NCBI RefSeq assembly: GCF_000336775.1
Contig: NZ_AOLJ01000015.1
Coordinates: forward strand, 1-64,000
DNA from: Haloferax gibbonsii ATCC 33959
Lineage (GTDB): Archaea; Halobacteriota; Halobacteria; Halobacteriales; Haloferacaceae
Direction of reading: 5' to 3'
Length of the DNA: 64,000 bases
The position numbers and the translations under genes are program-made. This document shows positions 24,255-33,196 of the stretch, piece by piece. The first letter of the stretch is position 1; every line of letters starts with the position of its first letter. The notes below the pieces were generated by a model. It was not told the DNA's origin and made no database searches. It was given only the letters and a program-made list of their open reading frames with translations.

Positions 24255-25295
24255 TTATTCGTCGGCACCCGACTGCTCGGCCTCGCTGGCGAGCCGGTCG
24301 TAGGCGGCCCACGAGGGGTCAACGTCGGGGTGCTCGATGCGCTCGCCGTCGACGACGACGCCCTCGCCCGCGACGACGGTGCCGGCGACGCCGACGGGGG
24401 TGCCGCGGGCGTCGAGCGCGGCGACCACGTCGTCCGTGACGTCGGGGTCCGTGGCGACGACGAGCGACCCGGCGGTGGTCGAGCGCCACGGGTCGATGCC
24501 GAGGAAGTCGCAGGTCTCGCGGACGCCGGGCCGGAACGGGATGCTCGACTCGTCGATTTCGAGTTGGACGCCCGCGCTCTCGGCGATTTCGTTGAGCGCG
24601 CCGTGGACGCCGCACTCGGTGGCGTCGTGCATGGCGTGGACGCCGCGGCCGCCGGCGGCCGAGACGGTCATCGCGTCGCGGACCGCGTCGGTCTCGTCGA
24701 GTCGCGCCTGCGCGGCGGCGAGCACGTCGTCGTCGAGGTCGGCGAAGGCGTCCGGAAAGAGCGTCGTCAGGAGGCCGGTCGCCTCGACGCCGGGGCCCTT
24801 CGTCACGAGCACGTCGTCGCCGGGTCTCGCGCCGTCCGGGCGGACCACGTCGTCGTGGTCGCCGACCGCGAGGGCGGTCGCGCCGCCGACCCACGGGTAC
24901 GAACAGCCGGCGTAGCGGGCGGTGTGGCCGGTGACGATGCTGACGCCGAGGTCGTCGGCCTCGTCGTGCATCGCGCCCCAGAGTTCGGCGAACTGCTCGT
25001 CTGTCATCTCGGGCGGGAGGGTAAAGGAGACGGCGAGGTGCGAGGGGTCCAGCCCCGAGACGGCGATGTCCGAGAGGACGATGTCGATGGCGAACCGGCC
25101 CGCGCGCTCGAAGCCGAGCGCGGGGAGCACGGAGACGGGGTCGGTCGCGATGGCGACGGCGGTGCCGTCGATGTCGAGGAGGCCGAAGTCGACGCCGTGG
25201 GTCGGGCCGAGCGCCACGTCGTCGCGGGCCGCGCCCAACCGCGGGTAGATGTACTCGTCGAAGAACTCGCGGTCGACCTTTCCGAGGTCGGTCAT
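24255..25295 (-). CDS. AIR synthase-related (HypE/PurM-like) protein
   Basis: A 346-aa protein with the two-domain PurM/HypE fold. Motifs include GPTHGVDFGLLDIDGTAVAI with ATDPVSVLPALGFERAGRFA, and the ATP-binding DIVLSDIAVSGLDPSHLAVS, then VTGHTARYAGCSYPWVGGAT and HDATECGVHGALNEIAESAG. It lacks the C-terminal Cys of true HypE (the end is EQSGADE), and no hydrogenase genes are near. It likely binds ATP and a phosphorylated or carboxylated substrate, but the reaction is unknown. Confidence 0.85.
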   Translation of the reverse strand: MTDLGKVDREFFDEYIYPRLGAARDDVALGPTHGVDFGLLDIDGTAVAIATDPVSVLPALGFERAGRFAIDIVLSDIAVSGLDPSHLAVSFTLPPEMTDEQFAELWGAMHDEADDLGVSIVTGHTARYAGCSYPWVGGATALAVGDHDDVVRPDGARPGDDVLVTKGPGVEATGLLTTLFPDAFADLDDDVLAAAQARLDETDAVRDAMTVSAAGGRGVHAMHDATECGVHGALNEIAESAGVQLEIDESSIPFRPGVRETCDFLGIDPWRSTTAGSLVVATDPDVTDDVVAALDARGTPVGVAGTVVAGEGVVVDGERIEHPDVDPSWAAYDRLASEAEQSGADE

Positions 25296-25609
25296 ACGCG
25301 ACCTGCGGGGGCCGCGAGTAAGAACGTACTCATCCGGCGACGACGGGTCCGGCCCGGTGGGGTTCGAGGCCCGGTCGTGGGCGCAGTCGCTCGCCGGTCG
25401 AAAGGTGGGACGGTCCCCCGTCCCTGCTCATGAAGAGACGCGGAGACGGTTCGAAGGGGCATGGAAAGTCCCACCACCGGACTGCTCCCGCGTCGATTCA
25501 ACGTGCACGCCGGACGTACAAGAACCTCGCTAAGTTCCCTCGATGGACCTATATAGCTTCAACGAGCAACCAGCAAATATTGCTCATTAATCAAAATCGC
25601 CGGCGGAGC
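25296..25609. other. AT-richer spacer between HypE-like and hydrolase genes
   Basis: This 314-nt spacer separates two minus-strand genes and shows no plausible gene. Its left third should carry the HypE-like promoter. The end near 25545-25600 is AT-rich (CTATATAG, CAAATATTG, CATTAATCAAAA) and contains a hairpin GAGCAA (25564-25569)/TTGCTC (25580-25585), which could be the 3' end of the hydrolase transcript stopping at 25610. Confidence 0.5.
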
Positions 25610-26560
25610 TCAGACTGGGCGATGGCCCGCCTCGTCGGGGGTGTTGTTCGGCGTTCGCCACGCGTCGTCGAGGTGTTCGACGAGCGCGCGGGCGACGGCC
25701 ACCGGCTCCTCGTGGTGGACCCAGTGGGTCGCCTCGTCGAACGTCTTGAGGTGGCCGTCCTCGCAGAACGCGAGGCTCTCGCGCGCCATCTTCGGCCGGA
25801 GGAACCGGTCCCGGGTCCCCCAGACGACGAGCGTCGGGGGCTCGACCGTCTCGACGCGGGGTCGCGGGCGCTCGCGGGCGACCGCCCGATACCAGTCGAC
25901 CATCGAGCCGTAGGCTCCGGAGACCGACCACGCGGCGCGATAGCAGTCGAGGTCGGCCGCCGAGAACGTGCCGGGAAGCGCGGTGCCGGTCATCGTCCGC
26001 TCCAAGACGGCCCAGTCGCCGACGGGGGCGACGAGCTCGGGGAGCTTCGGCAGTTGGAAGAACAGGACGTACCAGCTCCGGAGCTGCTGGGCCGGGTCGC
26101 GTCTGAGGTGGCGGGAGAGCACTACCGGGTGCGGGAGGTTCATCGCGGTGAGAGAACGCACCCGGTCGCGGTGGTGGAGCGCGGTCCACCACGCCACCGC
26201 GCCGCCCCAGTCGTGACCGACGACGTGGGCCTTCTCGTGGCCGAGCGCGTCCGCGACGCCGACCACGTCGTCGGCGAGCTCGTCGATGCTGTACCACTCG
26301 ACGCCCGAGGGGCGGTCGCTCAGGTTGTAGCCGCGCTGGTCGAGCGCGACGACCCGGTAGCCCGCTTCGGTCAACGGGCGGAGGTAGTCCGCCCACGCGT
26401 ACCAACACTCCGGAAAGCCGTGGAGGAGGACGACGAGTTCGCCGTCTTCCGGTCCGGCTTCGACCGCGTGGAGCGTGACCTCACCCGCGTCGATGCGGCG
26501 GCTCGTCGCCTCGACGGACAGCTCCGCGTCGTCGCGCGACAGCCCCGATTGCTTCGCCAT
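25610..26560 (-). CDS. Alpha/beta hydrolase, epoxide-hydrolase-like
   Basis: A 316-aa alpha/beta hydrolase. The oxyanion segment LLHGFPECWYAWADYLRPL is that of epoxide hydrolases and dehalogenases. GHDWGGAVAWW carries an Asp nucleophile at the elbow, LVVWGTRDRFL the acid, and ATHWVHHEEP the His. A cap domain with WSVSGAYGSMVDWYR provides Tyr residues. Together these favour soluble epoxide hydrolase, although dehalogenase activity cannot be excluded. ATG 26560 (MAKQSGLSRDD) is preferred; the frame continues open upstream without similarity. Confidence 0.88.
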   Translation of the reverse strand: MAKQSGLSRDDAELSVEATSRRIDAGEVTLHAVEAGPEDGELVVLLHGFPECWYAWADYLRPLTEAGYRVVALDQRGYNLSDRPSGVEWYSIDELADDVVGVADALGHEKAHVVGHDWGGAVAWWTALHHRDRVRSLTAMNLPHPVVLSRHLRRDPAQQLRSWYVLFFQLPKLPELVAPVGDWAVLERTMTGTALPGTFSAADLDCYRAAWSVSGAYGSMVDWYRAVARERPRPRVETVEPPTLVVWGTRDRFLRPKMARESLAFCEDGHLKTFDEATHWVHHEEPVAVARALVEHLDDAWRTPNNTPDEAGHRPV

Positions 26561-26654
26561 ACCCCCGCTACGGCGGCGAAGGACAAATGTGCCGCGGCGA
26601 CGCGAGAGGCCATCGGCGGCGAGAAAACGGGTCGGTTCCGCGGCGCCCTTCGGA

Positions 26655-28874
26655 CTACCCGAACAGGCGCTCCCTGATGCTCCGCGAGCGACTCCGCTCG
26701 GCCAGGAGGACCGAACACTCCACGTCGTCGACGACGTCCATGACGACGGTGCCGCGGACGAGCCGCGAGAGGAGGCCGCGTTCCGTCGCGCCGACGACGA
26801 GCAGCGACGCCTCGGTCGCGTGCGACTCGATGGCTCTCTCGACGTCGCCGGTCTCGACGGTGAGCGTGGCGTCGCCGAGACCGCGCTCGTCGGCCCACTC
26901 GCGGAGGAACTGCTCACCCGCTTCCCTGTCGTCGGCGACGTGGAGAAGCTCTATCTCCGCGTCGCAGAACTCGCGCAGGACCGAGGCGATAGACGCCGAG
27001 AGGTCGGAGTCCGGACCGCCGGCGGTCGGCACGAGCACGTGCGAGGGGTCGAACCCGCGGTCCTTCAGCACCAACACGTCGTAGGGGAGCGCGTGCGTTA
27101 TCTCCTCGAACGCGCTCTCGGCGCGGCCGGGCGACCCGTGGCTGTCGGGGCCCCAGCCCATGACGACGAGGTCGGCGCTGTAGGTCTCCGCCGCGTCGAA
27201 GACCTCCTCGAACGACCGGTGAGAGAGGACCGTGTGGGTCTCGATGTCCACGCCGAGTTCGTCGGCGTCGACGCGGGCCTGTTCGAGCAGGCGGTCGGCC
27301 TCGGCGAAGTCGTACTCCTCGCGGGCCGATTCGAGCGCGGTCTGGTCGGGCACCTTCACGATGTGGACGCCGACGAGCGTCCCGTCGTTGGCCTTGGTGA
27401 CGGCCCCGGCCAGCGAGATGAGGTCGCGCTCGCTTTCGGGGTTCGAGAGGGGGACCATGACGCGATAGCCGCCGTCGGGCTGGACCGACGTGGCGGCCGA
27501 GACTGCGGCATCCGGGAGCTGTTCCGACTGCTGGAGCAGGTACTTCCCGAGGATGCCCTGTTTCGTCGCCCTGGTGCGGGCGTAGGCGGCGTACCACAGC
27601 ATGGCGAACACCACGAACCCGGCAGCGAGGAGGACGATGTTGTTGGCGAAGAAGGCGATGAGGGCGAACGACGTAATCGCCCCGAGGATGGGGGTGATGG
27701 GGTACAGCGGAACCCGGTAGTCCGGCTGGTAATCCTCGGGGTCGGACACGCGCATCACGATGAGCGCAACGTTGAGCAGCCCGTAGATGATGAGGTGGAG
27801 GACGCTCCCGGCGTTCGCGAGGGTGTTGACGTCGGCCAGCAGGATGAACAGGAGGATGAACCCGCCGGTGATGGCGATAGAGCGGTACGGCGTGCCGAAC
27901 CGGGGGTGAATCTCGTTGAGCTCCTCGGAGACGATGCGGTCGCGCCCCATGGCGAAGTTGATGCGCGAGGAGGCGAGAATCGAGGCGTTCGCGGACGAGG
28001 CGGTCGCGAGGAGGCCGCCGAACAGCATCGCACCCGCGCCGACCGGACCGATGAGGAGCCGGGCGACGTCGACGACGGCGGTGTCGTTTCCGGCGACGAG
28101 GCTGTTGTCCACCGCGGCCAGCACGGTCAGGAGGACGAGCGCGTACACCACCGTCACGATGACGACGCTGCCGAGGACGGCCCGCGGGAGGTTCTTCCCG
28201 GGGTTCTTGATCTCCTCCGCGACGGAGGTGATCTGGACGAATCCGAGGTACGAGACGAAAATGAGGCCGGTCACGGGGAGGAGCGGCGACACGCCCTTGT
28301 CCGGCGGGACGAACGGTCGGAGTTTTGCGAGGTCCGCGTTCAGCAGTCCGAAGACCGTGAACACGGCGAGGATGGCCAACAAGATGAGCACGATGGCGTT
28401 CTGTAGCTTCCCCGTCTCCTTCGCGCCGACGTAGTTGATGAACACGAAGAGGAGACCGCCCGCGAGGGCGACGAGTTTCACGCCGGAAACCGTGATACCG
28501 CCGAGGACGAGGCTCGGAATGGGGAGGAACGTCACCACGTACTGACCGAACCCGGTCATGTAGAACGCGGAGGCGAACGCGAGCCCCATCCAGTTGCCCC
28601 ACCCGGCGACGCTGCCGAACAGCGGCCCGAGGGCGTGGTTGATGTAGTAGTACGCGCCGCCGGATTTCGGCATCGCGGTGCCCAGTTCGCTGGCGGACAT
28701 GGCGGTCAAGAGCGCGATGACGCCGCCGAGGACGAACGCGGCGGCCGCGAGCGGCCCGGCCTGTTGGACCGCTGCCCCCGGAAGCACGAAGATGCCCGCG
28801 CCGATCATCGTCCCGATACCGATAGTCAATGCCGCGAGCGGGCCGAGGTCTTTGGCGAGTTCCCCGTCCGTCAT
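26655..28874 (-). CDS. APC-family amino acid transporter fused to two UspA domains
   Basis: A 739-aa protein. Residues ~8-440 have about 12 helices of the amino-acid/polyamine/organocation family, including helix 1 IGIGTMIGAGIFVLPGAAVQ and a consensus segment RINFAMGRDRIVSEELNEIH. The C-terminal ~270 residues form two UspA-like lobes (YRVMVPLSNPESERDLISLA and HVLVPTAGGPDSDLSASIAS), the second ending LVVGATERGLLSRLVRGTVV. In haloarchaea such fusions are annotated as cationic amino acid transporters (cat). Cytosolic Usp lobes may bind nucleotides and gate transport. It overlaps the upstream usp gene by 4 nt (ATGA). Confidence 0.92.
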   Translation of the reverse strand: MTDGELAKDLGPLAALTIGIGTMIGAGIFVLPGAAVQQAGPLAAAAFVLGGVIALLTAMSASELGTAMPKSGGAYYYINHALGPLFGSVAGWGNWMGLAFASAFYMTGFGQYVVTFLPIPSLVLGGITVSGVKLVALAGGLLFVFINYVGAKETGKLQNAIVLILLAILAVFTVFGLLNADLAKLRPFVPPDKGVSPLLPVTGLIFVSYLGFVQITSVAEEIKNPGKNLPRAVLGSVVIVTVVYALVLLTVLAAVDNSLVAGNDTAVVDVARLLIGPVGAGAMLFGGLLATASSANASILASSRINFAMGRDRIVSEELNEIHPRFGTPYRSIAITGGFILLFILLADVNTLANAGSVLHLIIYGLLNVALIVMRVSDPEDYQPDYRVPLYPITPILGAITSFALIAFFANNIVLLAAGFVVFAMLWYAAYARTRATKQGILGKYLLQQSEQLPDAAVSAATSVQPDGGYRVMVPLSNPESERDLISLAGAVTKANDGTLVGVHIVKVPDQTALESAREEYDFAEADRLLEQARVDADELGVDIETHTVLSHRSFEEVFDAAETYSADLVVMGWGPDSHGSPGRAESAFEEITHALPYDVLVLKDRGFDPSHVLVPTAGGPDSDLSASIASVLREFCDAEIELLHVADDREAGEQFLREWADERGLGDATLTVETGDVERAIESHATEASLLVVGATERGLLSRLVRGTVVMDVVDDVECSVLLAERSRSRSIRERLFG

Positions 28875-29332
28875 GTTTCACCGTCTTCGTCGGCGTCGTC
28901 CGCCGGCAGCACGACCACGGGACGGTCGCTGTGCCGAATCAACTCCTCGCGGACCGCGCCCGAAAAGAGGTCCCACCACGAGCGGCCGCCGCGCGGGGTG
29001 AAGACGATGGCCGTCGCGTCGGCCTCGCGAGCCGCTTCGAGAATGGCGTCGCCGACGTCGGTCGCGAACCGGAGGTCGGTCTGAAGTTCGATGCCGGCGT
29101 CGTCCGCGGCGCGGCGGGCGATGTCGAACAGTTCGTCCGCGACCTCCTCGCGCTGTTCGACGCCGGCTTTGTCCGGCGCGCCGCCCGCCTTCTCGATGAC
29201 GTGGACGACGGAGGCCCGACCATCGGCCGCCGCGATGCGCGGGAACGCGGTGGCACAGGTAGTATCGGCGTCGTCCGCGTTCGCGAGCGGGAGCAGCGGG
29301 CGAGAGAACAGCGACTCGACGTGTTCAGTCAT
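28871..29332 (-). CDS. UspA-family protein coupled to the permease
   Basis: A 153-aa universal-stress-protein domain (SRPLLPLANADDADTTCATA at the start, AREADATAIVFTPRGGRSWW near the end, then VREELIRHSDRPVVVLPADD). The usual ATP-binding Gx2Gx9G(S/T) loop is altered (TPRGGRSWWDLFSGAVREEL), so nucleotide binding is uncertain. The stop overlaps the permease ATG, indicating translational coupling, so it may regulate that transporter. ATG 29332 is chosen because upstream residues are not Usp-like. Confidence 0.88.
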   Translation of the reverse strand: MTEHVESLFSRPLLPLANADDADTTCATAFPRIAAADGRASVVHVIEKAGGAPDKAGVEQREEVADELFDIARRAADDAGIELQTDLRFATDVGDAILEAAREADATAIVFTPRGGRSWWDLFSGAVREELIRHSDRPVVVLPADDADEDGET

Positions 29333-29526
29333 GTGTCGGACCTGCGAGAGTGGAGTAAGGGAGGCGATTCCACCCGGCGGAACGGGATTGTGCCGGGGCG
29401 AGCGAGCCCACTTCACAACGTGACCGTCGGGAATTCATGCGCGGAGGTTGTGCGGCAATAGATTTAGAAGTTCGCAAACCGGGGCACAGCGTCGAATCGA
29501 ATCGAACGCGGAGGGAGCGCGCCCGC

Positions 29527-29922
29527 TCAGACGGCGGTGACCCACGCCCGGTACGCCTCGTCGCGGCCGTAGACCGCCTGAAAGACGCGGTCTGCGAAGC
29601 CGGCGAGGCGGTTCGCGTCCGAGCGGGCGGTGATGCGGACGTTCGTCCCCTCGGCCTCCTCGGGGCTCTCCAGTTGGTCGATTCGGAACTCGGGGAACTC
29701 CGCGAGCAGCCCCTTGAGCCGGTCGAGTTCCTCGTCGGTCACGTCCATGTTGAACGTCTGGTCGGCGAACTGAATCCACGGGCCGGGCCCCTCGCCGTCG
29801 ACGTCGGCGAGGCGTTCGGCCTCGATGGTGAGAAAGGCGCTGCCGCGGTCGCGGTGCGCCGACACGGCGTCGGCGAAGAGCTTTCGGCGCTCGCGCGCGG
29901 TGTCGCCCTCGAATCGGGTCAT
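29527..29922 (-). CDS. Conserved haloarchaeal protein of unknown function
   Basis: A 131-aa soluble protein: MTRFEGDTARERRKLFADAV, then GSAFLTIEAERLADV, PWIQFADQTFNMDVTDEELD, RLKGLLAEFPEFRIDQLESP and a C-terminal RVFQAVYGRDEAYRAWVTAV. The pattern of strands and helices suggests a small alpha/beta domain. I do not recognise a characterised family. ATG 29922 was chosen over 29949, since the first nine extra residues are basic and unlike the rest. Confidence 0.72.
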   Translation of the reverse strand: MTRFEGDTARERRKLFADAVSAHRDRGSAFLTIEAERLADVDGEGPGPWIQFADQTFNMDVTDEELDRLKGLLAEFPEFRIDQLESPEEAEGTNVRITARSDANRLAGFADRVFQAVYGRDEAYRAWVTAV

Positions 29923-30012
29923 GCGACTTGCTACACGCGCGCGGTACAAAAACGGCCCGCGTCGGGGCGGTGAGTCCCGGACCGCGGAGCGACCGGAACG
30001 GCCGTCAGCGCG

Positions 30013-31032
30013 TCAGAACAGCGCGAGAACCGCGACGAGCGCGAGCGCGCTGATGGTGAGCAGTTGCAGTCCGAGGACGGCGAGCGGAGCCGCGCCCGTC
30101 TGTCGCATCGCGTCGAGCCGAACGTCGAGGCCGAGACCGACGAACGCGAGCGCGAACAGGGCGTCGCTGGCGGTGCCGACGGTCGCGAGCGTCGCCTCCG
30201 AGAGGAGGCCGAGGTTGGCGACGGCGGCGACGGCGACGAAGCCGACGAGGAACCGGGGAACGCCGTCGAAGACGGCGCGCAGACCGGTGGCTGCCTCCTC
30301 GGCCCGGCCGGCGTAGCGAACCGCGTAGGCGACGGCGACGAAGCCGAGCATGGAGTTTCGCGCGAGTTTGGTCACGGTCGCCCAGCGACCGGCGACCTCG
30401 GAGTGGGCGAAGCCGGCCGCGGTGACGGGGCCGGTGCTGAACATGCTCAGGCCGGCCCAGATGCCGAACTGACGGCCGGACAGCGGAAGCAGGTCGCCGG
30501 CGATGGGGAACACCGCGAGGGTGAGCGCGTCGAACAGGAGGACCGCGGCGACGACGTGGGTGAGGGACTCGCCGTCGGCGTCGATGGTGCCGGCGATGGC
30601 GGTGGCCGCGGAGACGCCGCAGACGCTCGCGCCGGCCGCGAGGAGCGACCCGGTCTTGTCGGCGAGGCCGAACACGCGGCCGGCGACGGCCTCGACGAGG
30701 AGGACGCCGGCGGCGACGGTGACGACGACGAGCGCGACGAGCACCGGCCCGGAGGCGACGAGTTCGTCGATTGCGATGCGAGCGCCGAGCAGGACGATAC
30801 CCGTTTCGAGGAGGAGCTTCTGCGTGTCGACGCCGGGGCGCGCCCAGTCGGGAACGCCGACCGTGTTGGCGACGACGGCCCCGAAGAGCACGCCGAGCAG
30901 GAGCGCGTTGACGCCGGGGACGAAGCCGGCGACGAGCGCCGCCGCCCCCGCGAGGACGACGAGGATGCCGACGCCCGGTGCGAGTCGCGCGAGCCGGCCG
31001 ATGCCGGCGTCCGAGCTCTCCCCGGCGCTCAC
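30013..31032 (-). CDS. YeiH/UPF0324 family putative sulfate exporter
   Basis: A 339-aa membrane protein with about ten helices. Family signatures: PGVNALLLGVLFGAVVANTV, LLLETGIVLLGARIAIDELV, and the discontinuous-helix motif GASVCGVSAATAIAGTIDAD followed by FDALTLAVFPIAGDLLPLSG and FGIWAGLSMFSTGPVTAAGF. Family annotation is putative sulfate/sulfonate exporter; direction and substrate are unproven. GTG 31032 is chosen as start; it forms a GTGA overlap with the 48-aa ORF upstream. The frame remains open further upstream but reads as Arg-rich antisense-like peptide. Confidence 0.87.
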   Translation of the reverse strand: MSAGESSDAGIGRLARLAPGVGILVVLAGAAALVAGFVPGVNALLLGVLFGAVVANTVGVPDWARPGVDTQKLLLETGIVLLGARIAIDELVASGPVLVALVVVTVAAGVLLVEAVAGRVFGLADKTGSLLAAGASVCGVSAATAIAGTIDADGESLTHVVAAVLLFDALTLAVFPIAGDLLPLSGRQFGIWAGLSMFSTGPVTAAGFAHSEVAGRWATVTKLARNSMLGFVAVAYAVRYAGRAEEAATGLRAVFDGVPRFLVGFVAVAAVANLGLLSEATLATVGTASDALFALAFVGLGLDVRLDAMRQTGAAPLAVLGLQLLTISALALVAVLALF

Positions 31033-31175
31033 GGCCCGAGCGTCGCGAGGACGGTCACGACGACGAGCCCGAGGGCGGTCGCGCGCCAGCCGCGTTCGAG
31101 CGTACACCACAGACCGTACGCGCGCTCGACGGTGGCCGCGCCGAACGCGTCGCGCATGAGGGACGAATCGCGCAT
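31029..31175 (-). CDS. Possible 48-aa membrane micro-protein before YeiH
   Basis: MRDSSLMRDAFGAATVERAY, then GLWCTLERGWRATALGLVVV and TVLATLGP: an amphipathic N-terminus followed by one C-terminal helix. Its stop overlaps the GTG start of the YeiH-type gene (GTGA), as in translationally coupled operons. ATG 31175 or 31157 could start it. No family is recognised; the overlap and membrane helix are the only support. Confidence 0.5.
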   Translation of the reverse strand: MRDSSLMRDAFGAATVERAYGLWCTLERGWRATALGLVVVTVLATLGP

Positions 31176-31353
31176 CTGTCGGTGCCACGAGGGCCGCGCC
31201 GTTGAACGTGTCGCTTCCGTCTGTGAAACCGGCAACAAAACCCGCGAACACCGCGGTGGGACGGCCGTGAGAGCTGTAGAACGACGAACAAGGAGCAACA
31301 TTGTCTCGTTCCTCTGACCGCCGCCGTCGCAGAACTCAGTACGTATCTTCAAC

Positions 31354-31361
31354 ACTATATG
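31354..31361 (+). promoter_or_regulatory. TATA-like box of adk
   Basis: ACTATATG is centred about 27 nt before ATG 31384, in an otherwise GC-rich spacer. It implies a leaderless adk transcript beginning at or next to the start codon and selects 31384 over the in-frame ATG at 31372. Confidence 0.6.
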
Positions 31362-31383
31362 CTCTCGCCGGATGGGGTCAGAT

Positions 31384-32010
31384 ATGGGAAAGCGCATCCT
31401 CCTGCTCGGAGCGCCGGGCGCAGGTAAGGGCACACAGTCGAAGCGACTCGCCGAGACCTACGGCGTCGAACACGTCACCACCGGCGACGCGCTGCGCGCG
31501 AACAAGGACATGGAGACCGAGTACGGGACGCCCCGCTCGTTCATGGAGAAGGGCGAACTCGTCCCCGACGCGGTCGTCAACGAAATCGTCGAGGCCGCGC
31601 TGGAAGACGCCGACGGCTACGTCCTCGACGGCTACCCGCGGAACCTCTCGCAGGCGGAGTACCTCACCGAAATCACCGACCTCGACGCGGTCATCTACCT
31701 GCAGGTCGCCGAGTCCGAGCTCGTCGAGCGCCTCACCGGCCGTCGCGTCTGCGACGACTGCGGCACGAACTTCCACGTGAAGTTCAACCAGCCCGAAGCG
31801 GAGGGCGTCTGCGACGACTGCGGCGGCGAACTGGTCCAGCGCGACGATGACACCGAAGAGACGGTCCGCGAGCGCCTGTCGGTGTTCAAGGAGAACACCG
31901 AGCCGGTCATCGAACACTACCGCGACGAGGGCGTCCTCGTCGAGGTCGACGGCGAACAGACCCCCGACGAGGTCTTCGAGGACGTTCAGGTCGTCGTCGA
32001 CGACGCGTAA
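31384..32010 (+). CDS. adk: Adenylate kinase
   Basis: A 208-aa enzyme balancing ATP + AMP and 2 ADP. P-loop [16 protein letters not shown] is at residues ~7-22, the AMP-binding TTGDALR and [14 protein letters not shown] follow. The LID carries two CxxC pairs ([12 protein letters not shown] and [10 protein letters not shown]), predicting a structural zinc. It begins the archaeal adk-DUF106-cmk-cbf5 cluster that often follows secY. Leaderless promoter at 31354. Confidence 0.97.
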   Translation: MGKRILLLGAPGAGKGTQSKRLAETYGVEHVTTGDALRANKDMETEYGTPRSFMEKGELVPDAVVNEIVEAALEDADGYVLDGYPRNLSQAEYLTEITDLDAVIYLQVAESELVERLTGRRVCDDCGTNFHVKFNQPEAEGVCDDCGGELVQRDDDTEETVRERLSVFKENTEPVIEHYRDEGVLVEVDGEQTPDEVFEDVQVVVDDA

Positions 32011-32131
32011 GCGCGCACTCGGAACGACGTTTTTCACCGACTATACTCGGAGCGCCGGCGCTGTCGCCGGCGCGCCCGCTCTCGTCTCCAGAGTAAAACC
32101 TTGATAACAGCCGGTTGCTAAAGGGCCGGTA

Positions 32132-33052
32132 ATGGCACGAATCGAATCTCGGGTGCGCGACCTCGTCGGCTCCGACGCCGACATGCGCGCCGCCGTCGAA
32201 ACCGTCATCGAACGGGCGGACGACGGAGAAGTCGAGTGGGCCGACGTTCGCGACGAGCTCACGAGCGGCCAGTGGGGTCGCCTCATCGAGAAAGGCATCC
32301 TCGTCGACGGCGACGAGGGGTTCCGGCTCGCCGACGCGGCGGAGACCCGCGCCGGCCTCGAAGACGACACGTCCGACTCCGGCGGCTCGTCGTCGTCCTC
32401 GTCGGTCGATACCGACACCGGCGACTCCTCGTGGTCGAAGTACGACAAGGGCGCGGCCGTCGTCACGGTCGGCCTGTTCCTCGGCTACTCCGTCTCCGAG
32501 GTCCGGAACGTCATCGGCGGCGTGATGGACGTGGCGCTCGGCCCGCTGGCCGACATGCTCCCGTTCTACGCCGTCGTGATGGTCCTCGCGCTCGCGACCG
32601 GCCTCTACTCCACGCTCCTGCAGGCGAACCTCATGGACATGGAGAAGATGGGCATGTATCAAGAGCGGATGAAGGACATCCAACAGCGACAGAAGGACGC
32701 CAAGGAGCGCGGCGACGACGCGGCGCTCGAGAAGATTCAAGAAGAGCAGATGGAGGCGATGGGCGACCAGATGGGCATGTTCAAAGAGCAGTTCCGCCCG
32801 ATGGTCTGGATCATGTTCCTCACCATCCCGGTGTTCCTCTGGATGTACTGGGCTATCGGCGTCGGCGGGGGCTCCGACCCGCACATCGTCACCGATAACA
32901 TCGTGCTCCCGCTCGTCGGGTCCGTCGAGTGGAAGCAGGGTGTCATCGGGCCGATGCAGGCGTGGATTGTCTGGTACTTCCTCTGCTCGATGGGCTTCAC
33001 CCAGATCATCCGCAAGAGCCTGAACATCGACATGTCGCCGTCGGCGTCGTAA
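32132..33052 (+). CDS. DUF106 membrane protein (Oxa1/EMC3-like)
   Basis: A 306-aa protein. Residues 1-75 form a small acidic winged-helix-like domain (RIESRVRDLVGSDADMRAAV, WGRLIEKGILVDGDEGFRL). A Ser/Asp linker leads to the DUF106 core: helix ~105-125, helix ~140-160 (AVVMVLALATGLYSTLLQAN), a Met/Gln-rich coiled coil (MEKMGMYQERMKDIQQRQKD), then helices with FRPMVWIMFLTIPVFLWMYW. Archaeal DUF106 proteins are related to the Oxa1/YidC/EMC3 membrane insertase family. The position in the adk-cmk-cbf5 cluster near protein-export genes fits that role. Confidence 0.9.
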   Translation: MARIESRVRDLVGSDADMRAAVETVIERADDGEVEWADVRDELTSGQWGRLIEKGILVDGDEGFRLADAAETRAGLEDDTSDSGGSSSSSSVDTDTGDSSWSKYDKGAAVVTVGLFLGYSVSEVRNVIGGVMDVALGPLADMLPFYAVVMVLALATGLYSTLLQANLMDMEKMGMYQERMKDIQQRQKDAKERGDDAALEKIQEEQMEAMGDQMGMFKEQFRPMVWIMFLTIPVFLWMYWAIGVGGGSDPHIVTDNIVLPLVGSVEWKQGVIGPMQAWIVWYFLCSMGFTQIIRKSLNIDMSPSAS

Positions 33053-33196
33053 GCCGACCCGCGCGACTCGAAACGACTCCGTTTCTCTCTCCGTTTCCGC
33101 GTCTCACCACCCTCGGTTCTCTCCCACTCTCCCCCGTGAGAAGCCTCCGCAGGGGCCGTCGGCAACGATAACACCTTTTAGCCGACCGCACGCAGC

